A DNA stretch of 64,000 nt from Planctomycetaceae bacterium (GTDB lineage: Bacteria; Planctomycetota; Planctomycetia; Pirellulales; Pirellulaceae), in the NCBI GenBank assembly GCA_002862205.1, contig PKCN01000267.1, positions 1-64,000 on the forward strand, in the 5' to 3' direction. The position numbers and the translations under genes are program-made. Position 1 is the stretch's first letter. The number at the start of each line of letters is the position of its first letter. The notes below the pieces were generated by a model, which saw only the letters and a list, made by a program, of their open reading frames with translations, searched no databases and was not told the origin of the DNA. This document shows positions 27,262-36,440 of the stretch, in pieces.

Positions 27262-27797
27262 GAGCTCTAACCTAAAGTACGGGGGAGAAACGATTTGGAC
27301 AAACGCACAGGGATTATCGCGGCACCCAATAAAGTCGCAAGGTCCTAGCTGCTGGCGGGTGAATTGGCTCCGTTAAATCCCTGTTGGGGAGTCCCAGTTC
27401 ACCTTTTCTTGCTCAGATTCTTGTCTTACTGTTTCAAAAACAAGAGCATTCTCAGCTTTTCAAACGCGTTGTGGTTCTTTTGCCAGTCTCAAAACCGTGG
27501 CTCAAATGCCCCATGAAGTTGGGGTGGCAATCTCTTGGTCCCATAAATTGGGCTCACGGCAAGGAGGTCCGGCAGTTCAAGTCTTTGTGGCATGATCAGG
27601 CGAGCTGAATGGGTGAGATCATGCTTGTGTGGTCACTGTAAGGCTGCCGCCCGCCTTCATGCAGCACGCCGTACCACAAGATCGCTATCCCTGAATTGGG
27701 CGGATCGGGTGATTTGCTTGGCAGCCTTGATTGATTTGCTTGGCAGCCTTGGTGCCGAGTCGTGCATCGCTGGTTTGCACCTGTTCGGGATTTTGGC
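27262..27797. other. Intergenic region between aldolase and dehydratase genes
   Basis: About 535 bases without a credible gene. Two plus-strand ORFs (27384-27608 and 27592-27828) lack domains, and the second runs into the dehydratase end. It contains a 22-bp direct duplication at 27710-27753. The aldolase promoter should lie next to 27261 on the minus strand, but I cannot define it. Confidence 0.5.
27710..27753. repeat. 22-bp direct repeat, 2 copies
   Basis: TGATTTGCTTGGCAGCCTTG occurs twice with a 22-base period. It lies 45 bases from the end of the dehydratase gene. It is one of the short tandem duplications typical of this window. Confidence 0.85.
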
Positions 27798-29747
27798 TCA
27801 GGGAGTTTCCGGCTTGTTCAATTGCTGAATGATTTCGTCGACATCATAGACACATCCACCCCATGTTCCTCCGCCGGCTTGTTGCAAGGCCGCCCAAAGC
27901 CGCGTGTCTTCGGGCATGTTTGGATCAACGCGTAACGCGGGATGGGGTGAGCGATCAGCCAGCACTTGGTCTGGGCTTAGGTCGGTTCCGGCATCATCGC
28001 CAATGAAGTTGACATGTCCCTCAAGTGTGTGGCAATTGACCTTGATGTCGATCATGTCACCGTCGCGGACCTTGGCTATCGGGCCCCCCGCCAAAGCTTC
28101 AGGGCCAACGTGACCAATGCATGCCCCGGTGCTGACGCCAGAGAATCTTGCGTCGGTCACCAATGCGACCTCTTTGCCGAAGGATAAATATTTAAGTGCG
28201 GATGTAATCTGGTAGGTTTCTTCCATTCCGCATCCAATTGGCCCTCGGCCAATCAAGACGATCACGTCACCTGCCTTGATGTTATTTTCTGTTTGCCCTT
28301 TGATTGCTTTGATGGCATCTGGTTCCGCAGTAAATACTCGTGCAGGCCCCCGTTTGTGATAGATGCCATTGTCGTCCAGAACAGCGGGGTCAATGGAAGT
28401 CGCTTTGATCACTGAACCTTCTGGGCAAAGGTTACCTTCTGGAAAACACACGGTACTTGTGAGTCCGATTTTTCTTGCACGTGCCGGAGGAATGATCACA
28501 TCGTCAGCTTCAACGCCGTCGGCTGCCTGCAAATGATCACGGCAGATTTGTCGTCGATCACAGCTTACCCACCGGTCCAGCAACTCATCCCATGTCATTC
28601 CACTCACTGTTTTTACATCTGTCTTGAGCAGACCAAGCTCACGAAGGTGCCATGCGACTTCCGGAACTCCACCTGCCAGAAACATACGAATGGTTGGGTG
28701 CCCAGTCGGGCCATTGGGAAGGCAATCAACAAAGCGTGGAACAAGTTGGTTGACTTCACGAAAAGCCGCTGCGTCAGGTTTTTGGATGCCTGCTGCTGCT
28801 GCTATGGCGGGAATATGCAGCAGCAGATTGGTGCTGCCTCCCACCGCAGCGTGAATCAGCATCGCGTTGTAGACCGAATCTGCCGTCAATATATCTTGCA
28901 GCGTTTCGTTTCGATCCACCATCCCGCGTGCTGCATCTGCCGAGTCTCGGGCAAGCTGCGTCCAGATCGGTTGACCACTTGGTGCTAATGCTGCATGCGG
29001 CACTGTCATGCCCAACGCCTCTGCAACCACCTGACTGGTTGCGGCTGTTCCCAGGAATTGGCAACCACCCCCCGGAGTTCCACAAGCTCGGCAGCCTTCC
29101 AGTGATGCTTCCTCAAGTGACATTTCACCTCGGCTGTAGCGGGCACCAATGGTTTGCACTTTACCAGCATCTTCGCCAGTGGTGGGTGGTAAGGTGACAC
29201 CACCAGGAACCAGCACGCTTGGCGAAGTGCTGCAGCCTGCAAGTGCCATCATCATGGCGGGAAGCCCTTTGTCACAGGTGGCAATTCCAATCACGCCCTT
29301 GCGCTGTGGTAACGAACGAATCAGTCGACGCATGACAATGGCAGCATCATTGCGATATGGCAGGGAGTCAAACATGCCATGGGTTCCCTGGCTTCGTCCA
29401 TCACAGGGATCACTTACAAATGCCGCAAACGGAACCCCCTCGTGGAGTGTCAGTTGTTCAGCTGCAGCCTGCACCAATAGGCCAACTTCCCAGTGCCCTG
29501 TGTGATACCCGAGGGCGACCGGTGATCCATCAGGATTACGAACTCCACCCTGAGTGCTGAGAATCAGATATTGATCACCTAACACGCGTCGCGGGTCAAA
29601 GCCCATGCCCACGCTCTGAGTAAGACCGAAGATGTCTCCGCTGGTCCAGTGACGCAGGATTTCATCGCTGAGAGGCAGTTTTCCCGCTGGACCCGGTGCG
29701 TGGGTGCTGAGCGTTTCGACGTTTGGCGTGGTAAAGAAGTTGTGCAT
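27798..29747 (-). CDS. yjhG: YjhG/YagF-family sugar-acid dehydratase (IlvD/Edd superfamily)
   Basis: The protein belongs to the iron-sulfur dehydratases and most resembles the YjhG/YagF branch, whose characterised members dehydrate D-xylonate. At 649 residues it is longer than IlvD and fits YjhG. Cluster cysteines occur in [27 protein letters not shown] and [22 protein letters not shown] and the C-terminal [17 protein letters not shown] are superfamily hallmarks. In this window it stands next to no xylose genes. A role in pentonate use is inferred from the family. It is oriented like the helicase gene upstream, with 350 bases of repeat-containing DNA between. Confidence 0.9.
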   Translation of the reverse strand: MHNFFTTPNVETLSTHAPGPAGKLPLSDEILRHWTSGDIFGLTQSVGMGFDPRRVLGDQYLILSTQGGVRNPDGSPVALGYHTGHWEVGLLVQAAAEQLTLHEGVPFAAFVSDPCDGRSQGTHGMFDSLPYRNDAAIVMRRLIRSLPQRKGVIGIATCDKGLPAMMMALAGCSTSPSVLVPGGVTLPPTTGEDAGKVQTIGARYSRGEMSLEEASLEGCRACGTPGGGCQFLGTAATSQVVAEALGMTVPHAALAPSGQPIWTQLARDSADAARGMVDRNETLQDILTADSVYNAMLIHAAVGGSTNLLLHIPAIAAAAGIQKPDAAAFREVNQLVPRFVDCLPNGPTGHPTIRMFLAGGVPEVAWHLRELGLLKTDVKTVSGMTWDELLDRWVSCDRRQICRDHLQAADGVEADDVIIPPARARKIGLTSTVCFPEGNLCPEGSVIKATSIDPAVLDDNGIYHKRGPARVFTAEPDAIKAIKGQTENNIKAGDVIVLIGRGPIGCGMEETYQITSALKYLSFGKEVALVTDARFSGVSTGACIGHVGPEALAGGPIAKVRDGDMIDIKVNCHTLEGHVNFIGDDAGTDLSPDQVLADRSPHPALRVDPNMPEDTRLWAALQQAGGGTWGGCVYDVDEIIQQLNKPETP

Positions 29748-30099
29748 GGAGCAATGGGTTGGCTGGGGCTCGCAGCAGAATCTCAGAAGATCTAGCCGTG
29801 TGAGTTGATGGGATGTGAAGATGTTCTATCGGGCACGTGCTGTCGCCAAGAGTTTATCAATCCCGACCATCAATCTCAAAGGATCCCCCCTCGATGCGTT
29901 TCTGAGTTCCGGTGAGTTATCGCCCGCCAGCCATCTTATTTGCGAATCAGCGGAAGCCATTGCAACCTGCGGAAGCCATTGCAACCTGCGGAAGCCATTG
30001 CAACCTGCGGAAGCCATTGCAACCTGCGGAACTGCCGCCAAGCTTCGCAAGTCCGGCAAGCGATGTTCCTTTTTTTCCAGCTTAGCGTCCATTTCCAGC
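29748..30099. other. Repeat-bearing intergenic region between helicase and dehydratase
   Basis: About 350 bases without a supported gene. It carries the 19-bp array at 29950-30031 and part of the 18-bp duplication at 30074-30107. The 273-residue plus-strand ORF across it (29815-30636) is made of translated repeats followed by helicase antisense and is rejected. Confidence 0.6.
29950..30031. repeat. 19-bp tandem repeat, 4.3 copies
   Basis: GCGGAAGCCATTGCAACCT is repeated four times without a single change, followed by six bases of a fifth copy. The perfect identity points to recent expansion. There are no spacers, so it is not CRISPR. A period of 19 would shift the frame of any ORF crossing it. 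Confidence 0.95.
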
Positions 30100-30107
30100 T
30101 TAGCGTC
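30074..30107. repeat. 18-bp duplication spanning the helicase stop codon
   Basis: TTTCCAGCTTAGCGTCCA is followed at once by TTTCCAGCTTAGCGTC. The helicase stop (TAA on the minus strand, 30100-30102) lies inside the second copy. The first copy carries the same TAA just downstream, so the stop codon itself has been duplicated. Confidence 0.85.
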
Positions 30108-31377
30108 GCCGTTTGACTTTTCGGTGCATCGGGTTGAGTCGCTTTCGTGCGGGCTCTTCCGGAGTTTTTGGTTCTGGAGGTTTGGGAGGCGGGGCAATCG
30201 CCTCAAATCCCTCAATGGAATCGCGTTTGAGCTCTTTGTTGATCCTTTGCTCGATGCTGGTGAGGACATCTCCTTCACCGGGGACGACGAAAGTGAAGGC
30301 GATGCCTTCGCGGCCCATACGCCCTGTTCGCCCAACGCGGTGGACATAGTCATCACAATCTTGCGGCACATCGTAGTTGATGATGTGCGAAATCGTACTG
30401 ATGTCGATGCCGCGACCGACAACGTCAGTTGCGAACAGGATTTTCAGTTTGCGATCTCGCAAGCTCTGCAAGACTCGATCCCGTTCACGTTGCTGCATGT
30501 CTCCATGCATACTGCCACAGTTATCGTGGGTGTGACTGAAGTGTCGATACAATCGATCTGTACCACGTTTGGTCCTGCAGAACACAATCGCTTGCTCCGG
30601 ATCTTCTCGTCTCAGCAGATGATCGAGAAGTGTTGATTTGCGATCGTGTGCAACTGTGAAATAGCGTTGCTCAATGGTTTCGACTGCCATCTCATTCTTG
30701 CAGCAGTCGATGACGGCGGGATTCACCATGTAGGACTCGGCGAGACGTCGTACTGTTGGTGGAAGCGTTGCTGAGAGTAAGAGTGTTTGACGATCACGCG
30801 GACATTTTCTCAGAATCCGCTCGATCTGCGGACGAAAACCAATGTCCAGCATGCGGTCGGCTTCATCCAGAACCACGCACCACACACTGTTGGTTCTCAG
30901 CGATTTGCGTTGCAGGTGATCATGCAAACGCCCGGGTGTACCGACGACAATTTGCACTCCATTTTCGAGTTGTCGCAATTGTCCATTGATGTTCTTGCCA
31001 CCAGCTAGAACGGCGACTTCTGTGTCGACGCCCCAAGCCATGCGTTGCGTTTCCCGGCCAACCTGATCGGCCAATTCGCGGGTTGGCACGACGATAATGG
31101 CTTGGGGATCCTTGCAATCCTCGAGAGAATCGAGTTGCTCAAGGATGGGAATCGCAAACGCGGCCGTTTTACCCGTCCCCGTTCGGGCTTGTCCAATCAC
31201 GTCCTCTCCCTCCATCGCCAGCGGGATCAATTGGGCTTGGATCGGGGATGGCGTGCTAAAACCCGCCTTTTTCAATGCCCGTCGCATCACAGGCGATAGA
31301 TCGAGTTCGTCGAACGACTCGACGGTGTTTTCGGTTTCGTTTTCGGTCTCAATCGTGTTTTCAGCTGTTTGATTCAT
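30100..31377 (-). CDS. DEAD-box ATP-dependent RNA helicase
   Basis: The protein has all main motifs of the DEAD-box family: the Q-motif region (STPSPIQAQLIP), Walker A ARTGTGKT (64-71), PTRELA, DEAD in VVLDEADRML, SAT in LLLSATLPP, and the C-terminal HRVGRTGRMGR. It would remodel RNA or ribosomal precursors with ATP. The first 20 residues are acidic and repetitive (TENETENTVE), and the tail is basic and Pro-rich, ending KVKRRR. The ATG at 31377 is preferred over the ORF start eleven codons earlier. A basic tail of this kind is shared with RhlE-like helicases. Its stop codon lies in an 18-bp duplication. Confidence 0.95.
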   Translation of the reverse strand: MNQTAENTIETENETENTVESFDELDLSPVMRRALKKAGFSTPSPIQAQLIPLAMEGEDVIGQARTGTGKTAAFAIPILEQLDSLEDCKDPQAIIVVPTRELADQVGRETQRMAWGVDTEVAVLAGGKNINGQLRQLENGVQIVVGTPGRLHDHLQRKSLRTNSVWCVVLDEADRMLDIGFRPQIERILRKCPRDRQTLLLSATLPPTVRRLAESYMVNPAVIDCCKNEMAVETIEQRYFTVAHDRKSTLLDHLLRREDPEQAIVFCRTKRGTDRLYRHFSHTHDNCGSMHGDMQQRERDRVLQSLRDRKLKILFATDVVGRGIDISTISHIINYDVPQDCDDYVHRVGRTGRMGREGIAFTFVVPGEGDVLTSIEQRINKELKRDSIEGFEAIAPPPKPPEPKTPEEPARKRLNPMHRKVKRRR

Positions 31378-31483
31378 GCAGGCAGTGTAACGTTCTGCCC
31401 TGGTTTGCACTACGCGGAATTAATCTGCTCATTTCCCACGGTAAATTGAGTTGTTGGTTTGCCATACCTCAAGCATGCCCACG

Positions 31484-31543
31484 CTTGGCTGGCGTGAGCG
31501 GTTCTTGGCTGACATGAGCGGTTCTTGGCTGACATGAGCTGCT
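31484..31543. repeat. 20-bp tandem repeat, 3 copies
   Basis: CTTGGCTGACATGAGCGGTT occurs three times in a row. The first copy reads GGCGTGAG where the others read GACATGAG, and the last ends in TGCT. No spacers separate the copies. Confidence 0.9.
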
Positions 31544-31564
31544 GACAGGCCCATTTCAGGGATC

Positions 31565-31658
31565 GTTCCCGTTTGGGTGGGTGACTTTGGCCACGACCGG
31601 GAACCGTTTGCCGTTGCAGAAACCCGTTTCAGACTGAAAGTCTGTCTCGCTGGACGGG
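31565..31658 (+). promoter_or_regulatory. Possible structured leader upstream of the sugar ABC operon
   Basis: Two adjacent folds can be drawn. The first pairs GTTCCCG (31565) with CGGGAAC (31598-31604), enclosing GTGG/CCAC. The second pairs CCCGT (31623) with ACGGG (31654-31658), enclosing a perfect CAGACT-GAA-AGTCTG hairpin. Just downstream, GTTGC/GCAAC and AAGGAA/TTCCTT could form a pseudoknot (31672-31715). It lies about 180 bases before the binding-protein gene. It could be a leader RNA, but chance pairing is not excluded. Confidence 0.25.
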
Positions 31659-31758
31659 ATAGCACGGCATGGTTGCAAGGAAGCTGGAAATCGCGTGTCT
31701 GGCAACTTGTTCCTTAATTCGTCCATTTCGCGACACGGAGTGTTCGGCTGTTGTTTGA

Positions 31759-31786
31759 CTAAAATCTGGAGGCTAAAATCTGGCAG
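31759..31786. repeat. 14-bp duplication
   Basis: CTAAAATCTGGAGG is followed by CTAAAATCTGGCAG. The element lies about 55 bases before the start of the sugar-binding protein gene and may overlap its promoter. Confidence 0.7.
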
Positions 31787-31839
31787 ATCGGGGAATCCGC
31801 CCCTTTCCTCACCAAATTACCCCGCTATCGAGCCCTGAT

Positions 31840-32925
31840 ATGCAACGCATCTTATTTTTTACGCTCCTGCTGGCCACGGTTGTTGCGGGGTGTAACGATC
31901 CATCCAACGATGATTTGCGAGTGCTGACTGATGCGGATAGTGGTGATGCAACCGCAACACAGGGTGATACCGATAGTAAGCAACCGAGCGTTGCGTTTGT
32001 GACCAACCAGATCGCCGACTTCTGGAAGATTTCTGAAGCTGGATGCAATGATGCGGAGAAGGATTTTGATGTTGAAGTTCAAGTGCGAATGCCATCGCAA
32101 GCGACTGCAGTTGAACAAAAGCGAATCGTGGAAGACTTGCTGACTTCAGGAGTCGAAGCGATAGCGATCAGTCCAATTGATGCAGACAATCAGGTGGATT
32201 GGCTCAATACCATTGCCCAGCAAGTTCCGTTGATAACGCACGATTCTGATGCTCCTGCTTCGGATCGATTGATGTACATCGGCATGGACAACTATGCGGC
32301 AGGGCTTACCTGCGGCGAGTTGGTAAAAAAAGCGTTGCCTGACGGTGGAAAAGTCATGCTATTCATCGGACGTCTGGAACAGGACAATAGCAAGTTTCGA
32401 AGGCAGGGGGTCATCGATGCGTTGCTGGGGCGAGAACGCGATATGGAATATTATCGAAGTCAACCGGATGCGTGGGATCCGGTTGATGATGAAATTTCCG
32501 ACGACAAGTACACGATTCTGGGAACGATCACCGATCAGGGAAAACCAGAGGTTGCCCAGTCAAAGGCGGAAGATGCCCTGAACACCTATCCCGGTATCAA
32601 TGCGATGGTCGGATTGTTCGAATACAACCCACCTGCTTGTTACAAGGCACTCGAAAAAGCAAATAAGCTTGGTGCTGTGAAGCTGATTGGTTTTGATGAA
32701 AATGATATCACTCTGCAGGCGATCAAGGATGGAACTTGCACTGGAACGGTCGTCCAAAATCCGTACGATTACGGGTATCAATCAGTGCGTGTCCTGACTG
32801 AGTTGTTGCGCGGTTCTAAGAGCGCGATTCCGGAAAGTAAGTATCTGGACATTCCGCCTCGGCCAATCACCAAAGACAATGTTGATGAGTTCTGGGCCGA
32901 TTTGAAAGCCAAGAAAGGTCAGTAA
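31840..32925 (+). CDS. Sugar ABC transporter substrate-binding lipoprotein (RbsB-like)
   Basis: This is the binding component of a ribose/galactose-type ABC importer. A signal peptide ends in a lipobox (VVAGC, Cys18), so the protein is membrane-anchored. A short acidic linker leads to the periplasmic-binding fold, beginning [21 protein letters not shown]. The type I (RbsB) pattern is seen in [38 protein letters not shown] and IGFDEND. The 361 residues are normal. The ATPase follows with a 41-base gap and then the permease overlaps it by one base, so the three genes form one operon. The sugar is unknown. Confidence 0.94.
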   Translation: MQRILFFTLLLATVVAGCNDPSNDDLRVLTDADSGDATATQGDTDSKQPSVAFVTNQIADFWKISEAGCNDAEKDFDVEVQVRMPSQATAVEQKRIVEDLLTSGVEAIAISPIDADNQVDWLNTIAQQVPLITHDSDAPASDRLMYIGMDNYAAGLTCGELVKKALPDGGKVMLFIGRLEQDNSKFRRQGVIDALLGRERDMEYYRSQPDAWDPVDDEISDDKYTILGTITDQGKPEVAQSKAEDALNTYPGINAMVGLFEYNPPACYKALEKANKLGAVKLIGFDENDITLQAIKDGTCTGTVVQNPYDYGYQSVRVLTELLRGSKSAIPESKYLDIPPRPITKDNVDEFWADLKAKKGQ

Positions 32926-32966
32926 AGTCTTGCTTGGATTATCTTCTCAACAATTGCGGCGTACCT

Positions 32967-34493
32967 ATGACTGAGGTTGATACGCCACTTCTGGAAGTTC
33001 GTGAAATCGGAAAGCAGTTTCCGGGCGTCAGGGCGTTGCATGGTGTCAATCTCACGGTGCAGCAGGCAGAAGTGCTTGCCGTGATTGGAGAAAATGGTGC
33101 TGGGAAAAGCACCTTGATGAAGATTCTTGCTGGCGTGCAACTTCCCGACGGTGGGCAAATCCTGATTGATGGAAAACCCGTTACGCTGGACTCGGTCAAG
33201 GCGTCGTTGGATAGTGGAGTGGCTTTGATTCATCAGGAATTGAATCTCGCGGAAAATTTGCAGGTGGGTGAGAATATCTACCTTGGACGTGAACCCAACC
33301 GCTACGGTTTCATTGATCGAAAGCAAATCAATCGTGACGCGTCTCTCGTGCTGCAGCAGATTGGTTTGGAAGTGGCGCCAACCACACCCTTGAGTGAGCT
33401 ATCGATCGGTCAACGCCAGATGGTCGAGATTGCAAAAGCAATGTCGGTGGGTGCGAGAGTGCTGATCATGGATGAACCAACTTCCAGTTTGTCCAGCGCC
33501 GAGGCAGAACGGTTGTTTCAAGTCGTGAATGACTTGCGCGAACGTGGCGTTAGTATTATCTACATTTCACACCGTCTGGGTGAGGTGCAGGCGTTAGCAG
33601 ATCGTGTGGTTGTTTTGCGGGATGGCGAAAATGCCGGCGTGTTGGATCGAGATGAGATCAGCCATGACAACATGGTCCGTATGATGGTAGGGCGGGACGT
33701 TTCCCAGTTTTATTCCAGAGAAACTCTCCCCATTGGGGATGTGGTTTTATCTGTGGAGGGAATTCGCACGCCCGCTTGGCCTGAACATGAACTCACGTTC
33801 TCGATTCGGAGCGGTGAGATCGTTGGGATATCAGGTCTTGTGGGAGCGGGACGTACAGAAATGTTGCGCACGCTGTTCGGGGTCGATCGTCCAGTATCAG
33901 GTCGGGTCGTCGTAGAGGGAAAACAGGTTGACTTGGCTTCACCACTGGCGGCGATTCATGCCGGGATTGCACTGGTGCCTGAGGATCGAAAGCTGAACGG
34001 TCTGGTCATCGACATGAGTGTTCGGCATAACATCGGACTTGCTGCTTTGTCACGCAATCGTTTGGCTGGTGGGTTCTTGAACCGGGCGGTTGAGCGTCGG
34101 GATACCACGCAAATGATACGTGATCTGCGCATTAAAACCCCCAATGATGCACAAATTACCCGCTTCCTTTCGGGCGGCAACCAACAGAAGGTGGTGCTGG
34201 GCAAGTGGCTTTCCATGATGCCAAAGATTTTGCTGCTTGATGAGCCAACACGCGGTATCGACGTGGGTGCAAAGCAGGAGATTTATCAATTGATGGAGCA
34301 GCTTGCCCGAGACGGTCTTGCCGTTCTGTTTGTCTCGAGTGAGATGGAAGAGATAATGGGGATGAGCGACCGGACCATTGTGATGCATGAAGGATGCATC
34401 ACTGGTGAGCTTGAACGATCAGAATTGTCGGAAGAAGCCATCATGCAATTGGCGACTGGCAAAGCAAATGAAGGGGCAACGGTAATAAATTGA
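32967..34493 (+). CDS. Sugar ABC transporter ATP-binding protein, double domain (RbsA-like)
   Basis: The 508-residue protein contains two nucleotide-binding domains, as in RbsA and MglA. The first has Walker [10 protein letters not shown], signature [14 protein letters not shown] and Walker [12 protein letters not shown]. The second has the usual altered Walker [11 protein letters not shown], a clear signature [14 protein letters not shown] and [11 protein letters not shown]. The start is taken at ATG 32967, the first with a normal N-terminus; the ORF track begins at a TTG 33 bases earlier. Its stop TGA shares a base with the ATG of the permease (TGATG), which suggests coupled translation. 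Confidence 0.96.
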   Translation: MTEVDTPLLEVREIGKQFPGVRALHGVNLTVQQAEVLAVIGENGAGKSTLMKILAGVQLPDGGQILIDGKPVTLDSVKASLDSGVALIHQELNLAENLQVGENIYLGREPNRYGFIDRKQINRDASLVLQQIGLEVAPTTPLSELSIGQRQMVEIAKAMSVGARVLIMDEPTSSLSSAEAERLFQVVNDLRERGVSIIYISHRLGEVQALADRVVVLRDGENAGVLDRDEISHDNMVRMMVGRDVSQFYSRETLPIGDVVLSVEGIRTPAWPEHELTFSIRSGEIVGISGLVGAGRTEMLRTLFGVDRPVSGRVVVEGKQVDLASPLAAIHAGIALVPEDRKLNGLVIDMSVRHNIGLAALSRNRLAGGFLNRAVERRDTTQMIRDLRIKTPNDAQITRFLSGGNQQKVVLGKWLSMMPKILLLDEPTRGIDVGAKQEIYQLMEQLARDGLAVLFVSSEMEEIMGMSDRTIVMHEGCITGELERSELSEEAIMQLATGKANEGATVIN

Positions 34494-36025
34494 TGAATGC
34501 AAAATCGCTTGGTATTTTCGGTCTGTTGGTGATGCTTTTTGTTTTTATGGTGCTGATGACCTCAGACCCATGGACGGACATCTTCAGTAGCACCTTTTTG
34601 CAGGCGAATAACCTCGAGAACTTGCTGCGGCGGGTTTCCATGTACGGTCTGCTTGGGATCGGTGTGGCATTCGTCATCATTACGGGCGGGATTGATCTGT
34701 CGGTTGGTTCCATTGTTTGTCTGGCTGGTTGCCTGCTTGGAATCTTTCTGCAGGTCGACTATCAGCCTGCATCTGTTTTCGATGTTCGCAGTGCTGATCA
34801 GGAAAAAAAGAGTGTGGTCATCTATGGCAATGCGGAGGACAAGTACGAAGTTGGCGACAAGCTCCGTATGTACCGCGGCAGGCAGCCAGCGGTGTTGACG
34901 GTGTTGGGGTTGGAGCCTGTGCAGTTAGCCGATTCTGATAATCAGCCGGTCGGAGTCGGGACAATCTTGGATGTTCAGGGACTGTCGCGGGATGAGGATT
35001 CCGGGCAGGTCGCCAAGGCGTTTGAAGTCATCGATTTTGGTCTTGCCCAAACTGACCAACCTGCCTGGGTCAAGCTGGTTGATGTGCCCTTCGAGCTGAC
35101 GCCGCGCGATCGTGTCTCCTTTTTTCACCCCACGTTAGGGCTGAAAGATTTGGTCGTCAGTTCAGCAACCCAAGAAGGTGGGATTTCGAGGATCGAGTTT
35201 GTGCAATCACTTGGTGAGCGATTTTCGAAAGAGTGGATGGCGATGCCGACCGAGCGAAAGCAGCGGATGGCGATCCCGCTTGCGATCATGTCGGTTTTGG
35301 GAATTGCCGGATTTCTTGGTTTGTTGCATGGGCTACTTGTGACGCGTGTCCACCTGCAACCATTTGTTGTCACACTCTGTGGCTTATTGATCTATCGGGG
35401 AATTTCCCGCTGGTTAGTCGATGACAATCCGGTGGGCTTTGGAATCGAGTACAAGGAAACTCTTAGCCCATTGGGTTCCGGAAAAATGTCGTTACTTGAG
35501 TGGGGAGATGGAGCGCAGACATTTGGAATCCCCTACCCACTTTTTGTGTTTCTGTGTGCTGCAATTGTTGCTGCAATCTTCCTCAATTTGACGATTTGGG
35601 GACGCTATTTGATGGCGCTTGGTAGCAATGAGGAAGCAGCCCGTTACAGCGGGATTCGAACCGGGCGTGTGACGATCTTGGCGTATGTGATTTGTACGGT
35701 GTCCGCTGCCACCGGAGGTATCCTCTTCGCTCTTGATTCAGGATCGATTTCACCTTCAAGTTTTGGCAATTTTTATGAACTCTATGCGATTGCTGCTGCT
35801 GTTCTTGGTGGTTGCAGTCTTCGAGGTGGTGAAGGATCAATTTTTGGGGTCATCGCGGGGACAGCTGTGATGATGTTGCTGAACAACTTGATCTTGTTGC
35901 TAAAAATTCCGGACCGACTGGAGTTCACGATCATCGGCTTGGTGATTTTGATTGGGGTCACCCTGGACGAAACCGTGCGTCGCATAGCGGCACGCCGGCG
36001 AGCGATGAAGTCGGGCCAGAATTAG
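34493..36025 (+). CDS. Sugar ABC transporter permease (RbsC-like) with a large inserted domain
   Basis: This is the membrane subunit of the importer. Family features include GGIDLSVGS near residue 63, HLQPFVVTLCGLLIYRGISR, LGSNEEAARYSGI, and the C-terminal LGGCSLRGGEGSIFG. Between the GGIDLSVGS span and the next membrane span (IPLAIMSVLGIAGFLGLL) about 170 residues are inserted (roughly 85-255). They are soluble and beta-rich in character (KSVVIYGNAEDKYEVGD, LRMYRGRQPAVLTVLG). Ordinary RbsC proteins have a short loop there and about 320 residues, against 510 here. The insertion could sit on the periplasmic or cytoplasmic face; I cannot decide. Confidence 0.92.
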   Translation: MNAKSLGIFGLLVMLFVFMVLMTSDPWTDIFSSTFLQANNLENLLRRVSMYGLLGIGVAFVIITGGIDLSVGSIVCLAGCLLGIFLQVDYQPASVFDVRSADQEKKSVVIYGNAEDKYEVGDKLRMYRGRQPAVLTVLGLEPVQLADSDNQPVGVGTILDVQGLSRDEDSGQVAKAFEVIDFGLAQTDQPAWVKLVDVPFELTPRDRVSFFHPTLGLKDLVVSSATQEGGISRIEFVQSLGERFSKEWMAMPTERKQRMAIPLAIMSVLGIAGFLGLLHGLLVTRVHLQPFVVTLCGLLIYRGISRWLVDDNPVGFGIEYKETLSPLGSGKMSLLEWGDGAQTFGIPYPLFVFLCAAIVAAIFLNLTIWGRYLMALGSNEEAARYSGIRTGRVTILAYVICTVSAATGGILFALDSGSISPSSFGNFYELYAIAAAVLGGCSLRGGEGSIFGVIAGTAVMMLLNNLILLLKIPDRLEFTIIGLVILIGVTLDETVRRIAARRRAMKSGQN

Positions 36026-36440
36026 AATTCAAATCGAATGGTGCCAACTGTCGCGTTGTGTTTTTTGCCAACGATTCAACGAACTCCACCGGGTTTCTGT
36101 TCAGGATCCTCTACTGCGTGCATGGGATTGGAGCTTCTGCTTTGGGTTCGAATCGTTCTTAATGGCATGTCTTGAAACGCCTGGTAAACTGTGGCGTTCC
36201 CGCTGGGTTTGCTTGAATTGCCGAATGTGAGCATTGTGTCTTCTTTCTGAATTTCCTTTTACGTGACACGGTTCCTACGATCCTTAAATCTGGAATGAAG
36301 GGTAGGTGTTTGAGGTAACCGGACTTAAGTCGAGCTTCATTTGTTGGTGGAGCAGACCTCCTCTTGTCGAATTTTAGAGATAGCCAGTTCCACGTTCGAT
36401 TCTCGAACGTGGAAGTCCAGACTTTCGACGGATTCGAACT
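36026..36440. other. Intergenic region with a 27-base palindrome
   Basis: About 415 bases between the sugar importer and the soluble histidine kinase. No gene is supported; a 64-residue minus-strand ORF at its end has no recognisable content. The outstanding feature is the 12-bp inverted repeat at 36388-36414. A segment with GGTTCGAATC near 36145 recalls a tRNA T-arm, but no cloverleaf can be built. Confidence 0.5.
36388..36414. promoter_or_regulatory. Perfect 12-bp inverted repeat upstream of the histidine kinase
   Basis: TTCCACGTTCGA and TCGAACGTGGAA are exact inverted copies around a TTC loop. The element ends 26 bases before the GTG start of the kinase gene. No T-run follows, so it is not a standard terminator. 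It suits either a symmetric operator or an RNA hairpin in the leader that could hide the ribosome-binding site. Confidence 0.55.

Larger units (their letters stand above)
31378..31839. other. Divergent intergenic region with repeats and possible structured leader
   Basis: About 460 bases between the helicase and the sugar importer operon. It holds a 20-bp tandem repeat (31484-31543), a run of complementary segments (31565-31658) and a 14-bp duplication (31759-31786). No convincing ORF is present; 31429-31665 on the minus strand is open but without recognisable content. Confidence 0.55.

Noticed and set aside
29950-30031. CRISPR-like array
   Set aside because: The copies are only 19 bp and directly adjacent, with no spacers and no cas genes nearby.
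29815-30636. 273-residue plus-strand ORF over the 19-bp repeat and the helicase
   Set aside because: Its first part is translated repeat and the rest is antisense to the well-supported DEAD-box helicase. No domain is present.
36140-36160. tRNA-like T-arm sequence (GGTTCGAATC)
   Set aside because: No acceptor, D-arm or anticodon stem can be formed around it.
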